Made by a program: the position numbers and the translations under genes
Shown: in pieces, positions 14,887 through 23,155 of the stretch
Position numbering within the stretch: the stretch's first letter is position 1
How the letters are laid out: each line of letters begins with the position of its first letter
DNA from: CAWCFV01 sp963794995
GTDB taxonomy: Bacteria; Actinomycetota; Actinomycetes; JACCUZ01
Direction: 5' to 3'
DNA: 64,000 nt
Assembly (NCBI GenBank): GCA_963794995.1
Contig: CAWCFV010000002.1
Coordinates: forward strand, 496,001 to 560,000
Notes under the pieces: model-generated
Databases searched by the model: none
What the model was told of the DNA's origin: nothing
Seen by the model: the letters and a program-made list of their open reading frames with translations, nothing else

Positions 14887-16575
14887 ATGGTCACGACGCC
14901 TCTCACCGAAGACCGACCTGCCCGCAGCCGGACCAGGCACCGCGGTCAGGGCCAGTGGGCACGCGGTCACCTCGAGCCGCTGACCCCCAACGAGCGGTTC
15001 AAGAAGGACGACGACGGGCTGAACGTGCGCGCCCGCATCGAGAACATCTACGCGCACGGCGGCTTCGCGTCGATCGACCCGGCCGACCTGCGCGGCCGGA
15101 TGCGGTGGTGGGGGCTCTACACGCAGCGCCGGCCGGGGATCGACGGCGGCAAGACGGCCGTCCTGGAGCCGCACGAGCTCGACGACGAGTACTTCATGCT
15201 GCGGGTGCGGATCGACGGCGGCCGCCTCACCACCGAGCAGCTCCGCGTCGTCGCGCAGGTGTCCACCGACTTCGCTCGGGACACCGCTGACGTCACCGAC
15301 CGGCAGAACATCCAGCTGCACTGGGTCCGGATCGAGGACGTGCCGGAGATCTGGCGGAGGCTGGAGGCCGTCGGGCTCTCGACGACCGAGGCGTGCGGCG
15401 ACACCCCGCGGGTGGTGCTGGGCTCCCCCGTGGCCGGCATCTCCGCGGACGAGATCCTCGACGGCTCACCGGCCATCGACGAGATCCAGCGCCGCTTCAT
15501 CGGGTCGGCGGAGTTCAGCAACCTGCCGCGCAAGTTCAAGACCGCGATCAGCGGCTCACCGGTGCAGGACGTCGAGCACGAGGTCAACGACATCTCGTTC
15601 GTCGGCGTCGTGCACCCGCAGCACGGTCCCGGCTTCGACCTCTGGGTGGGCGGCGGCCTGTCGACCAACCCGATGCTGGCGCAACGCCTCGGCGCATGGG
15701 TCCCGCTGGCCGAGGTCGCCGACGTCTGGGCCGGCGTGGCGGGGGTCTTCCGCGACTACGGGTACCGGCGGCTGCGCATCCGGGCCCGGATCAAGTTCCT
15801 CGTCGCCGACTGGGGCGTCGAGCGGTTCCGCCAGGTGCTCGAGGACGAGTACCTCGGCCGGAGACTGCTCGACGGGCCGCCGCCGCCGGTGCCCCACGGT
15901 TCCCGCGACCACGTCGGCGTGCACCGGCAGCGCGACGGGCTCTGCTACGTCGGTCTCGCACCGACGGTGGGCCGGGTGTCGGGCACCACGCTCGCCCGGC
16001 TGGCCGACATCGCCGAGGAGCACGGCTCGCAGCGGGTGCGCACGACCCCGCACCAGAAGCTGGTCGTCCTCGACGTCCCGGCCGACCGGGTCGACTCGCT
16101 GGTCGACGCGGCCGCGGCCCTCGGGCTGCACGCGCGGCCCAGCACCTTCCGGCGCAACACGATGGCGTGCACGGGCATCGAGTTCTGCAAGCTGGCCATC
16201 GTCGAGACCAAGGCACGCGGCGCGAAGCTGATCGACGAGCTGGAGCGGCGGCTGCCCGACCTGGACGACCCGATCACCATCAACGTCAACGGCTGCCCCA
16301 ACTCATGCGCCCGGATCCAGGTCGCCGACATCGGCCTCAAGGGCCAGCTCGTCCTCGATGCGGACGGCAACCAGGTCGAGGGCTTCCAGGTCCACCTCGG
16401 CGGCGGCCTCGGCCTCGACGCCGGCTTCGGCCGCAAGCTGCGCGGCCACAAGGTCACCGCGGACGAGCTGCCCGACTTCGTCGAGCGGCTGGTCCGCCGC
16501 TACGCCGACGACCGGCTGGCCGGCGAGCGGTTCGCGCAGTGGGTGGCCCGCGCCGACGAGGAGGTGCTCCGGTGA
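14887..16575 (+). CDS. sirA: Ferredoxin-dependent assimilatory sulfite reductase (SirA/NirA type)
   Basis: Reduces sulfite to sulfide with six electrons from ferredoxin, using siroheme and a 4Fe-4S cluster. The 562-residue protein has two ferrodoxin-like/siroheme half-domains. The cluster cysteines are in TMACTGIEFCKLA and NVNGCPNSCARI. Y78 (WWGLYTQRR) and C170 (STTEACGD) are 92 residues apart, the same spacing as the Tyr-Cys crosslinked pair of Mycobacterium tuberculosis SirA (Y69-C161). That distinguishes a sulfite from a nitrite role. GGAG sits 8 nt before ATG 14887. It is the first gene of the operon and is preceded by the cysteine leader; its stop overlaps the next gene (GTGA). Confidence 0.92.
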   Translation: MVTTPLTEDRPARSRTRHRGQGQWARGHLEPLTPNERFKKDDDGLNVRARIENIYAHGGFASIDPADLRGRMRWWGLYTQRRPGIDGGKTAVLEPHELDDEYFMLRVRIDGGRLTTEQLRVVAQVSTDFARDTADVTDRQNIQLHWVRIEDVPEIWRRLEAVGLSTTEACGDTPRVVLGSPVAGISADEILDGSPAIDEIQRRFIGSAEFSNLPRKFKTAISGSPVQDVEHEVNDISFVGVVHPQHGPGFDLWVGGGLSTNPMLAQRLGAWVPLAEVADVWAGVAGVFRDYGYRRLRIRARIKFLVADWGVERFRQVLEDEYLGRRLLDGPPPPVPHGSRDHVGVHRQRDGLCYVGLAPTVGRVSGTTLARLADIAEEHGSQRVRTTPHQKLVVLDVPADRVDSLVDAAAALGLHARPSTFRRNTMACTGIEFCKLAIVETKARGAKLIDELERRLPDLDDPITINVNGCPNSCARIQVADIGLKGQLVLDADGNQVEGFQVHLGGGLGLDAGFGRKLRGHKVTADELPDFVERLVRRYADDRLAGERFAQWVARADEEVLR

Positions 16576-16718
16576 GTGACGCCCGGGCCGTCCCCTTCTA
16601 CTGCCCGTTCTGCGGCGACGAGGACCTCCGCCCCCACGAGCAGACCCACGGCGCATGGCACTGCCGCGCCTGCACCCGCGTGTTCACCCTCAAGCTGGTC
16701 GGACTGGTGACGTCATGA
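16572..16718 (+). CDS. 48-residue zinc-ribbon protein of the sulfite reductase operon
   Basis: A tiny protein with two CxxC pairs, CPFCGDEDL (residues 11-14) and CRAC (31-34), separated by 16 residues. This forms a rubredoxin-like or zinc-ribbon knuckle, probably binding one zinc or iron. It overlaps the sulfite reductase stop (GTGA, 16572-16575) and the cysH start (ATGA, 16715-16718), so it is translated between the two reductases. That position suggests a role in electron transfer, cluster delivery or complex assembly for sulfur reduction, which is inference. Small CxxC proteins occur at this locus in other actinobacteria, as far as I recall, without an assigned function. Confidence 0.85.
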   Translation: MSDARAVPFYCPFCGDEDLRPHEQTHGAWHCRACTRVFTLKLVGLVTS

Positions 16719-17473
16719 GCACCGCCTCGCTGATCTCCCCGATGCCGAGGTTCGACCCGGCGGAGTCGCTCGCGGATCACCGCGAGGCGCTCGCGCGACG
16801 GGCGGCCTGGCGGCTCGAGGACGCGTCCCCGCAGACCATCATCCGCTGGGCCGTCCGCACCTTCGGCAGCCGCTTCGCCGTCACGTCGTCGATGGCCGAC
16901 GCCGTGCTCATCGACCTGGTGGCCAGGGCCGCACCCGGCACCGACGTCGTCTTCCTCGACACCGGCTACCACTTCGACCAGACCCTGACGATGCGCGACG
17001 CCGTCGCCGCGACCTACCGCGGCCGGATCAACCTGGTCACCGTCACGCCCGAGCAGACGGTCGGCGAGCAGGACGCCGAGCACGGGCCGGACCTGTTCGC
17101 CAGCAACCCGGACCGGTGCTGCTTCCTGCGCAAGGTGCTGCCGCTCGACCGGGCCCTCGCCGGCTACGACGCCTGGGCGTCGGGCCTGCGTCGCGACGAC
17201 TCGATCGCGCGGTCCCGGACCCAGGTCGTCGACTGGGACCGGCGCAACGGCATGGTGAAGGTCAACCCGCTCGCCCGCTGGACCCAGGCCGACGTCGACC
17301 GCTACGTCGCCGAGCACGCCATCCTCACCAACACGCTGCTCGACGACGGCTTCGCCTCCGTCGGCTGCTTCCCCTGCACCCGCCGGGTCGGGGGCGGGGG
17401 CGACGTACGGTCCGGCCGCTGGGCCGGATCCGCCAAGAGCGAGTGCGGCATCCACGTGGCGGCGCCGGCATGA
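16715..17473 (+). CDS. cysH: Adenylyl-sulfate (APS) reductase, assimilatory
   Basis: Reduces activated sulfate to sulfite. The 252-residue protein has the PAPS reductase fold with TSSMADAVLIDL at the nucleotide pocket. It carries the 4Fe-4S cysteines C135-C136 (DRCCFLRK) and C218/C221 (GCFPCTRR) plus the catalytic C244 in SECGIH. The CC...CxxC set is diagnostic of bacterial APS reductases, whereas PAPS-only enzymes such as E. coli CysH lack it, so APS is the likely substrate and no APS kinase would be needed. The start at ATG 16715 overlaps the zinc-ribbon gene by 4 nt and the stop overlaps cysG by 4 nt. Confidence 0.93.
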   Translation: MSTASLISPMPRFDPAESLADHREALARRAAWRLEDASPQTIIRWAVRTFGSRFAVTSSMADAVLIDLVARAAPGTDVVFLDTGYHFDQTLTMRDAVAATYRGRINLVTVTPEQTVGEQDAEHGPDLFASNPDRCCFLRKVLPLDRALAGYDAWASGLRRDDSIARSRTQVVDWDRRNGMVKVNPLARWTQADVDRYVAEHAILTNTLLDDGFASVGCFPCTRRVGGGGDVRSGRWAGSAKSECGIHVAAPA

Positions 17474-18669
17474 CCGGCACGCCCGCGTACCCGCTCGTGC
17501 TCGACGTCACCGGGCGACGCACCGTCGTGGTCGGCGGCGGCCCGGTCGCCGCCCGGCGGGCCCGGGCCCTGGTCGACGCGGGCGCCGACGTGGTGCTCGT
17601 GAGCCCCTGGGTGTGCGAGGACGTGCGCGACCTGGTGGAGGGGTCCGGCCTGGCGTGGGAGGCCCGGGACTACACCGGCGGCGACCTCGACGGCGCGTGG
17701 CTGGTGCACACGGCCACCGGGGACCCGGGCGTCGACGACCTGGTGGCCGCGCACGCCGCGGCCGCCCGGGTCTGGTGCGTCCGCGCGGACGACGCCGCCC
17801 TCTCCAGCGCCTGGACGCCGGCCGTCGCCCGCGCCGGCGACGTCACCGTCGCTGTCACGGCCGGCGGGGACCCCCGGCGGGCGACCCGCCTGCGCGACGC
17901 GATCGCGCTGGCGCTGGACGCCGGCGAGCTCCCGCTGCGCCGCCGGCGGCCGTCGACGGCCGGCCACGTCGCGCTGGTCGGCGGCGGCCCCGGCGACCCC
18001 GGCCTGGTGACGGTGCGGGGGCGGCGGCTGCTCGCGGAGGCCGACGTCGTCCTCGTCGACCGGCTCGCGCCGGGGGCGCTGGTCGAGGGCCTGGACCCCG
18101 AGGTGGTCGTGGTCGACGTCGGCAAGACCGCCGGGCACCACCCGCTGCCGCAGGAGGAGATCAACCAGCTGCTCGTCGAGCACGCGCGCGCCGGCCGTCG
18201 GGTCGTCCGCCTCAAGGGCGGCGACCCGTTCGTGCTCGGCCGCGGCGGCGAGGAGGCACTGGCCTGCGTCGCCGCCGGCGTCACCGTCGAGGTGGTCCCC
18301 GGCGTGACCAGCGCGGTCGCCGTCCCCGCGGCCGCCGGGATCCCGGTCACCCACCGCGGACGGGCCAAGCAGGTCACGATCGCGTCCGGGCACGAGGGCC
18401 TCGACTGGGGCTCGCTCGCGTCCTTGGACGGGACGCTGGTCCTGCTCATGGGTGTCAGCGAGCTCGCGGCCACCGCGGCGGGGCTGGTCGGGCACGGCAA
18501 GGACCCCGCTACGCCGGTGGCGGTCGTCGAGCGCGGTTTCGCGCCGGACCAGCGCACGACCGTCGGGACGCTGGACACCATCGCCGGGCTGGCCCGCGCA
18601 CGCGGCGTCCAGGCGCCCGCGGTGGTCGTCGTCGGCTCCGTGGTGGACCTGCACGACGCCCTGGGCTGA
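17470..18669 (+). CDS. cysG: Siroheme synthase, uroporphyrinogen-III methyltransferase with precorrin-2 dehydrogenase-like domain
   Basis: A two-domain protein of 399 residues that makes siroheme precursor for the sulfite reductase. The N-terminal part (about 1-155) has the Rossmann motif VVVGGGPVAARRARALVDAG of precorrin-2 dehydrogenase. The C-terminal part (about 160-399) is an SAM-dependent uroporphyrinogen-III C-methyltransferase with VALVGGGPGDPGLVTVRG, RLKGGDPFVLGRGGEEA and GVTSAVAVPAAAGIPVTHR. It is shorter than E. coli CysG (457 residues), and the middle region is reduced. The separate ferrochelatase encoded next explains how the chelation step can be done elsewhere. The start ATG overlaps cysH (ATGA). 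Confidence 0.9.
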   Translation: MTGTPAYPLVLDVTGRRTVVVGGGPVAARRARALVDAGADVVLVSPWVCEDVRDLVEGSGLAWEARDYTGGDLDGAWLVHTATGDPGVDDLVAAHAAAARVWCVRADDAALSSAWTPAVARAGDVTVAVTAGGDPRRATRLRDAIALALDAGELPLRRRRPSTAGHVALVGGGPGDPGLVTVRGRRLLAEADVVLVDRLAPGALVEGLDPEVVVVDVGKTAGHHPLPQEEINQLLVEHARAGRRVVRLKGGDPFVLGRGGEEALACVAAGVTVEVVPGVTSAVAVPAAAGIPVTHRGRAKQVTIASGHEGLDWGSLASLDGTLVLLMGVSELAATAAGLVGHGKDPATPVAVVERGFAPDQRTTVGTLDTIAGLARARGVQAPAVVVVGSVVDLHDALG

Positions 18670-18680
18670 CCATCGACACC

Positions 18681-19427
18681 GTGCCGACCGGACCGCCCCT
18701 GGTCGCCGTCGCGCACGGCAGCCGCGACCCGGCGGCGGCGGAGTCCTTCGCCGCGCTGCTGGCCGCCGTGCGCGCGGCCCGCCCCGGCCTCCCGGTGCAC
18801 GCCGCCTTCCTCGACCACGGGCAGCCCCGGCTCGCCGACCTGCTCGCCGGGTTCACCGGCACCTCGGTCGTGGTCCCGCTGCTGCTGGGCGCGGCCTACC
18901 ACAGCCGGGTCGACGTCCCTGCCGCGATCGAGGGCACGCCGGCCCGGCAGGCAGCGGTGCTCGGACCCGACGTCCTGCTCCTCAGCGGGCTCGAACGGCG
19001 CCTGGCCGACGTCGGTGTCACCCCCGGGGACCCGGGGACCGAGGTGGTGCTGGCCGCGGCCGGCTCGACCGACGAGGCGGCCGTCGAGGGCGTACGGCAG
19101 CTGGCCGGGGAGTGGCGTCGGGCCGCGGGCTGGCGTGGCGTGCGCGCCGCCTTCGCCTCGGCGGCGGGTCCCACGGTCGACGAGGCGGTGCGGGCCGCCC
19201 GGTCCTCGGGAGCCGTCCGGGTGGCGGTGGCCTCGTACCTGCTGTTCCCGGGGCTGTTCGCCGACACGCTGGCCGCCGCGGGCGCCGATGCCACCTCCCC
19301 ACCGCTCGGGGACAGCCCCGAGGTGGTCGAGCTCGTCCTCCGGCGCTACGACGCCGTGGCCGCCCCCGGTCCGTCCGGCCCCGGCCCCCGTCCCCGTCCC
19401 GGTCAGGGAAGATCGTTTGCGACCTGA
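18681..19427 (+). CDS. Sirohydrochlorin ferrochelatase-like (CbiX/SirB) protein
   Basis: A 248-residue class II chelatase that would insert Fe2+ into sirohydrochlorin to finish siroheme. It contains two CbiX-like halves. The metal-binding histidines of the first half are H12 (VAVAHGSRDP) and H74 (GAAYHSRVD). The second half (from about residue 120) keeps the fold but has lost the HGSR motif, as is common in fused forms. GTG 18681, 11 nt after cysG, is the best start. The last five codons (RSFAT) and the stop lie inside the family-B palindrome at 19414-19481, so the native C-terminus may have been replaced by the repeat. It is the last gene of the sulfur operon. Confidence 0.85.
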   Translation: MPTGPPLVAVAHGSRDPAAAESFAALLAAVRAARPGLPVHAAFLDHGQPRLADLLAGFTGTSVVVPLLLGAAYHSRVDVPAAIEGTPARQAAVLGPDVLLLSGLERRLADVGVTPGDPGTEVVLAAAGSTDEAAVEGVRQLAGEWRRAAGWRGVRAAFASAAGPTVDEAVRAARSSGAVRVAVASYLLFPGLFADTLAAAGADATSPPLGDSPEVVELVLRRYDAVAAPGPSGPGPRPRPGQGRSFAT

Positions 19428-19481
19428 GCCCCCGACACGCCGGTGCTTGCACCGGCGTGTCGGGGAGCCAGGTCGCAAACG
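19414..19481. repeat. Long palindromic repeat, family B
   Basis: Two 33-bp arms (19414-19446 and 19449-19481) around a TT loop. Thirteen outer base pairs (arm CGTTTGCGACCTG) and 17 inner base pairs (inner arm CCCCGACACGCCGGTGC) are perfect, with a 3-nt internal mismatch. The sequence is unrelated to family A. The cbiX stop TGA (19425-19427) lies in the left arm. As RNA it would be a very stable hairpin and could terminate the sulfur operon. Confidence 0.88.
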
Positions 19482-19502
19482 AGCATCCGTGGGGGCGGCG
19501 GC

Positions 19503-19542
19503 GGGGGGCGGGGCGGGGCGGGGCGGGGCGGGGCGGGGCGGT
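19503..19542. repeat. GGGGC tandem tract
   Basis: About seven consecutive GGGGC units on the + strand, followed by a further G-rich stretch to about 19555, ending about 50 nt before the glyA start. Four or more G4 runs in a row could form a G-quadruplex in single-stranded DNA or in the glyA leader RNA. Confidence 0.85.
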
Positions 19543-19594
19543 GGGGTGGGGGGAGCCGGTGACTACGCTCGGGGCCGATACGTGATGCCGATCC

Positions 19595-19600
19595 GAGGAG
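19595..19600 (+). promoter_or_regulatory. Ribosome binding site of glyA
   Basis: GAGGAG lies 7 nt before GTG 19608. It fixes the start of glyA, which would otherwise be uncertain because no ATG is in frame nearby. Confidence 0.7.
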
Positions 19601-19607
19601 CCGGGCA

Positions 19608-20879
19608 GTGACCGAGAACCCTGCGACCGACCCCGGCCTGGGCACGGCCGACCCCGAGATCGCCGGGCTGGTCCGCGCGGAGGCCGAGCGCCAGCGCGAC
19701 AGCGTCCGGCTCATCGCCTCGGAGAACTACGTCTCGGCTGCCGTGCTCGAGGCCACCGGGACGATGCTCACGAACAAGTACTCCGAGGGCTACGCCGGCA
19801 AGCGCTACTACGAGGGCCAGCAGGTCATCGACCAGGTCGAGACGCTGGCGGTCGAGCGGGCCAAGGCGCTGTTCGGCGTCGAGCACGCGAACGTCCAGCC
19901 CTACTCCGGCTCCCCCGCGAACCTCGCCGTCTACCTCGCCTTCCTCGCCCCCGGCGAGACCGTGATGGGGATGGCGCTGCCGGCCGGCGGTCACCTCACC
20001 CACGGGTGGAGCGTCTCCGCGACCGGGCGCTGGTTCCGTGCCGTGCAGTACGGGGTGCGCAAGGAGACCGGCCGGGTCGACATGGACGACGTCCGCGACC
20101 TCGCCCTCGCCGAGCGGCCGAAGGTCATCTTCTGCGGCGGCACCGCGATCCCGCGCACCATCGACTTCCCGGCCTTCGCCACGATCGCCCGCGAGGTCGG
20201 CGCGGTGCTGGTGGCCGACATCGCCCACATCGCCGGGCTGGTGGCAGGCGGCGCCCACCCCACCCCGGTCGGGCACGCCGACGTCATCACGACGACCACC
20301 CACAAGACCCTGCGCGGCCCGCGCGGCGCGATGATCATGAGCACCGCCGAGCACGCGAAGGCTCTGGACAAGGCGGTCTTCCCCGGGCTGCAGGGCGGGC
20401 CGCACAACCACACCACCGCCGCCATCGCCGTGGCCCTCAAGGAGGCGGCGACCCCGGAGTTCCGCGAGTACGCGCACGCGATCGTCGCCAACGCGAAGGC
20501 GCTGGCCGAGGGCCTGAGCTCGCGCGGGTTCGACCTCGTCTCCGGCGGCACCGACAACCACCTGCTGCTCGTCGACCTCACCAACAAGGCGGTGCCCGGC
20601 AAGCAGGCAGCGAAGGCCCTCGACCGGGCCGGCATCGAGCTGAACTACAACAGCGTCCCGTTCGACCCGCGCAAGCCGTTCGACCCCTCGGGCATGCGGA
20701 TCGGCACCTCGGCCGTCACGTCCCGCGGCATGGGCCCGGCCGACATGGAGCGCATCGCCGGCTGGATCGACACGGTCGTCTCCGCCGAGGCGGCCGGCGA
20801 CGAGTCTGCGGTCGAGAAGGTCGCCGCCGAGGTCCACGAGTTCACCGCCGGCTTCCCGGTCCCCGGAATGCCTGCCTGA
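19608..20879 (+). CDS. glyA: Serine hydroxymethyltransferase
   Basis: A PLP enzyme that interconverts serine and glycine with transfer of a one-carbon unit to tetrahydrofolate. Its 423 residues match the family. Seen are RLIASENYVS, NKYSEGYAGKRYYEG, QPYSGSPANLAVYLAF, GGHLTHG, and the PLP lysine K233 in TTTTHKTLRGPRG. A small departure from the family is the stretch CGGTAIPRTIDF where AGxxAYPR is more usual. The GTG start is supported by GAGGAG 7 nt upstream. The upstream region carries a palindrome and a G-rich tract. glgX follows 122 nt later on the same strand but is not obviously related. Confidence 0.95.
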   Translation: MTENPATDPGLGTADPEIAGLVRAEAERQRDSVRLIASENYVSAAVLEATGTMLTNKYSEGYAGKRYYEGQQVIDQVETLAVERAKALFGVEHANVQPYSGSPANLAVYLAFLAPGETVMGMALPAGGHLTHGWSVSATGRWFRAVQYGVRKETGRVDMDDVRDLALAERPKVIFCGGTAIPRTIDFPAFATIAREVGAVLVADIAHIAGLVAGGAHPTPVGHADVITTTTHKTLRGPRGAMIMSTAEHAKALDKAVFPGLQGGPHNHTTAAIAVALKEAATPEFREYAHAIVANAKALAEGLSSRGFDLVSGGTDNHLLLVDLTNKAVPGKQAAKALDRAGIELNYNSVPFDPRKPFDPSGMRIGTSAVTSRGMGPADMERIAGWIDTVVSAEAAGDESAVEKVAAEVHEFTAGFPVPGMPA

Positions 20880-21001
20880 CCCAGGTGAGGACCCACACCC
20901 CGTGGGGAAGGCCACCAGCGTCCGCAACAACCCCGTTGACCGCCGTACCCGGCCGACCTCGCCCGTCGTCCGCACCCGACCCGATGAAGGACATGCTCGT
21001 G

Positions 21002-23133
21002 ATGGAGATCTGGCCGGGTAACGCCTACCCCCTCGGTGCCACGTTCGACGGTGCCGGCACCAACTTCGCCCTCTTCTCCGAGGTCGCCGACCGAGTGGAG
21101 CTGTGCCTGTTCGACGATCGGGGACGGGAGGCCGACGGCTCACCGAGACGCGCGTGGACCTGCCCGAGACCGACGGCTTCGTCTGGCACGGCTACCTCCC
21201 GCGGATCGGTCCCGGGCAGCGCTACGGGTACCGCGTGCACGGACCGCACGACCCCGCCCGCGGGCTGCGGTGCAACCCCTCCAAGCTGCTGCTCGACCCG
21301 TACGCGAAGGCCGTCGAGGGGCAGGTGGACTGGGACGAGTCGCTGTTCGACTACCGGTTCGCCGCGCCCAACCGCGTGAACGACCCTCGACTCCGGCCGG
21401 CACGCGCCGAAGTCGGTCGTCATCAACCCGTTCTTCGACTGGCAGAACGACCGGCCGCCCGGCACGCCCTACCACGAGACGGTGATCTACGAGGCGCACG
21501 TGCAAGGGCTGACGATGACCCACCCCGACCTCCCCGACGACATCCGCGGCACCTACGCAGGCCTCGGCGCACCCGGCGATGATCGACCACCTGCACAAGC
21601 TCGGCGTCACGGCGGTCGAGCTGATGCCGGTGCACCAGTTCGTGCAGGACCACCACCTCGTCGAGCGCAACCTGTCGAACTACTGGGGCTACAACACGAT
21701 CGGCTTCTTCGCCCCGCACAACGCCTACTCCTCCAGCGGCACCCGCGGCGAGCAGGTGCTCGAGTTCAAGGCGATGGTCCGCGCGCTGCACGCCGCCGGC
21801 ATCGAGGTCATCCTCGACGTCGTCTACAACCACACCGCAGAGGGCAACCACATGGGCCCGACGCTGTCGTTCCGCGGCATCGACAACCAGGCCTACTACC
21901 GGCTCGTCGACGGACAGCCCCGAGCACTACTACGACACCACCGGCACCGGCAACACCCTGCTCATGCGGCACCCGCACGTGCTGCAGCTGATCATGGACT
22001 CGCTGCGCTACTGGGTCATCGAGATGCACGTCGACGGCTTCCGGTTCGACCTCGCGTCGACGCTGGCCCGCCAGTTCCACGAGGTCGACCGGCTCTCGGC
22101 GTTCTTCGACCTCGTCCAGCAGGACCCGGTGATCTGCCAGGTGAAGCTCATCGCCGAGCCGTGGGACGTCGGCGAGGGCGGGTACCAGGTCGGCAACTTC
22201 CCCCCGCTGTGGACCGAGTGGAACGGCAAGTACCGCGACACCGTCCGCGACTTCTGGCGCGGCGAGCCGGCGACGCTGGCGGAGTTCGCGTCGCGCCTCA
22301 CCGGGTCGGCGGACCTCTACCAGGAGGACGGCCGGCGGCCGCTCGCGTCGATCAACTTCGTCGACGGCCCACGACGGGTTCACGCTGAACGACCTCGTCT
22401 CCTACAACGACAAGCACAACGACGCCAACGGCGAGGGCGACAACGACGGCGAGAGCCACAACCGCTCGTGGAACTGCGGCGTCGAGGGGCCGACCGACGA
22501 CCTCGAGGTGCTCGCCCTGCGCGAGCGGCAGAAGCGCAACTTCCTCGCCACGCTGTTGCTCTCCCAGGGCGTCCCGATGCTCCTGCACGGCGACGAGATG
22601 GGCCGCACCCAGGACGGCAACAACAACGTCTACTGCCAGGACAACGAGCTCGCCTGGGTCGACTGGGACGAGGCCCGGGAGAACTGGGCGCTCACCGAGT
22701 TCGTCGCGAAGCTGTCGACCCTGCGGCGCGACCACCCGGTCTTCCGTCGGCGCCGGTTCTTCCAGGGCGACCCCGCCCGCGGCTCCGAGAGCGCGATCGG
22801 CGACATCGCGTGGTTCACGCCCACCGGGGAGCACATGACCGAGGGGGACTGGCAGGTGGGCTACGCCCGCTCCGTCGCGGTGTTCCTCAACGGCGACGCC
22901 ATCGTCGAGCCGGACGCGCGCGGCGCGAAGGTGACCGACGACTCGTTCCTGCTGCTCTTCAACGCTCACCACGAGGACATGGACTTCACGGTGCCGCAGG
23001 AGGTCTACGGCGAGCGTGGGAGCCGGTGCTCGACACCGCCGCACCCCTGGTCGACGACCGGCCGAGCGCCAAGGCCGGCTCCGCGGTCACCCTGGAGTCC
23101 CGGTCGATCCTGGTGCTGCGCCGCGTTGTCTGA
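21002..23133 (+). pseudogene. glgX: Glycogen debranching enzyme GlgX, six frameshifts
   Basis: Would encode an isoamylase-type enzyme that trims alpha-1,6 branches of phosphorylase-limit glycogen. Full-length similarity is seen (IWPGNAYPLGATFDGAGTNF, DLPETDGFVWHGYLP, VILDVVYNHTAEGNHMGP, VDGFRFDLAS, RTQDGNNNVYCQDNELAW) but in three reading frames. Single-base events are needed near 21138 (one base missing), 21385, 21566, 21921 and 22363 (one extra base each) and 23016 (one missing). Repairing them gives about 709 codons, the normal length. Between the breaks the codons are intact and GC3-rich, with no nonsense codon. This fits either consensus errors or very recent inactivation. ATG 21002 is the likely start; in-frame ATGs also occur at 20984 and 20993. 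Confidence 0.85.
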
Positions 23134-23155
23134 CCACTCCGCTGCCCGGCGACGG

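Noticed and set aside
11920..15321. A 1133-codon open frame on the minus strand covering aidB and its surroundings
   Set aside because: Only the part below 12966 has membrane-protein character matching YihY. The rest is the antisense of aidB and the cys leader, with shadow composition typical of GC-rich DNA.
14887..16575. Nitrite reductase as the function of the siroheme enzyme
   Set aside because: The Tyr78-Cys170 pair with SirA spacing and the cysH/cysG/chelatase operon favour sulfite reduction; no nitrate or nitrite genes are nearby.
21002..23133. Programmed frameshifting in glgX
   Set aside because: Six shifts in both directions, without shared slippery sequences, cannot be a programmed mechanism.
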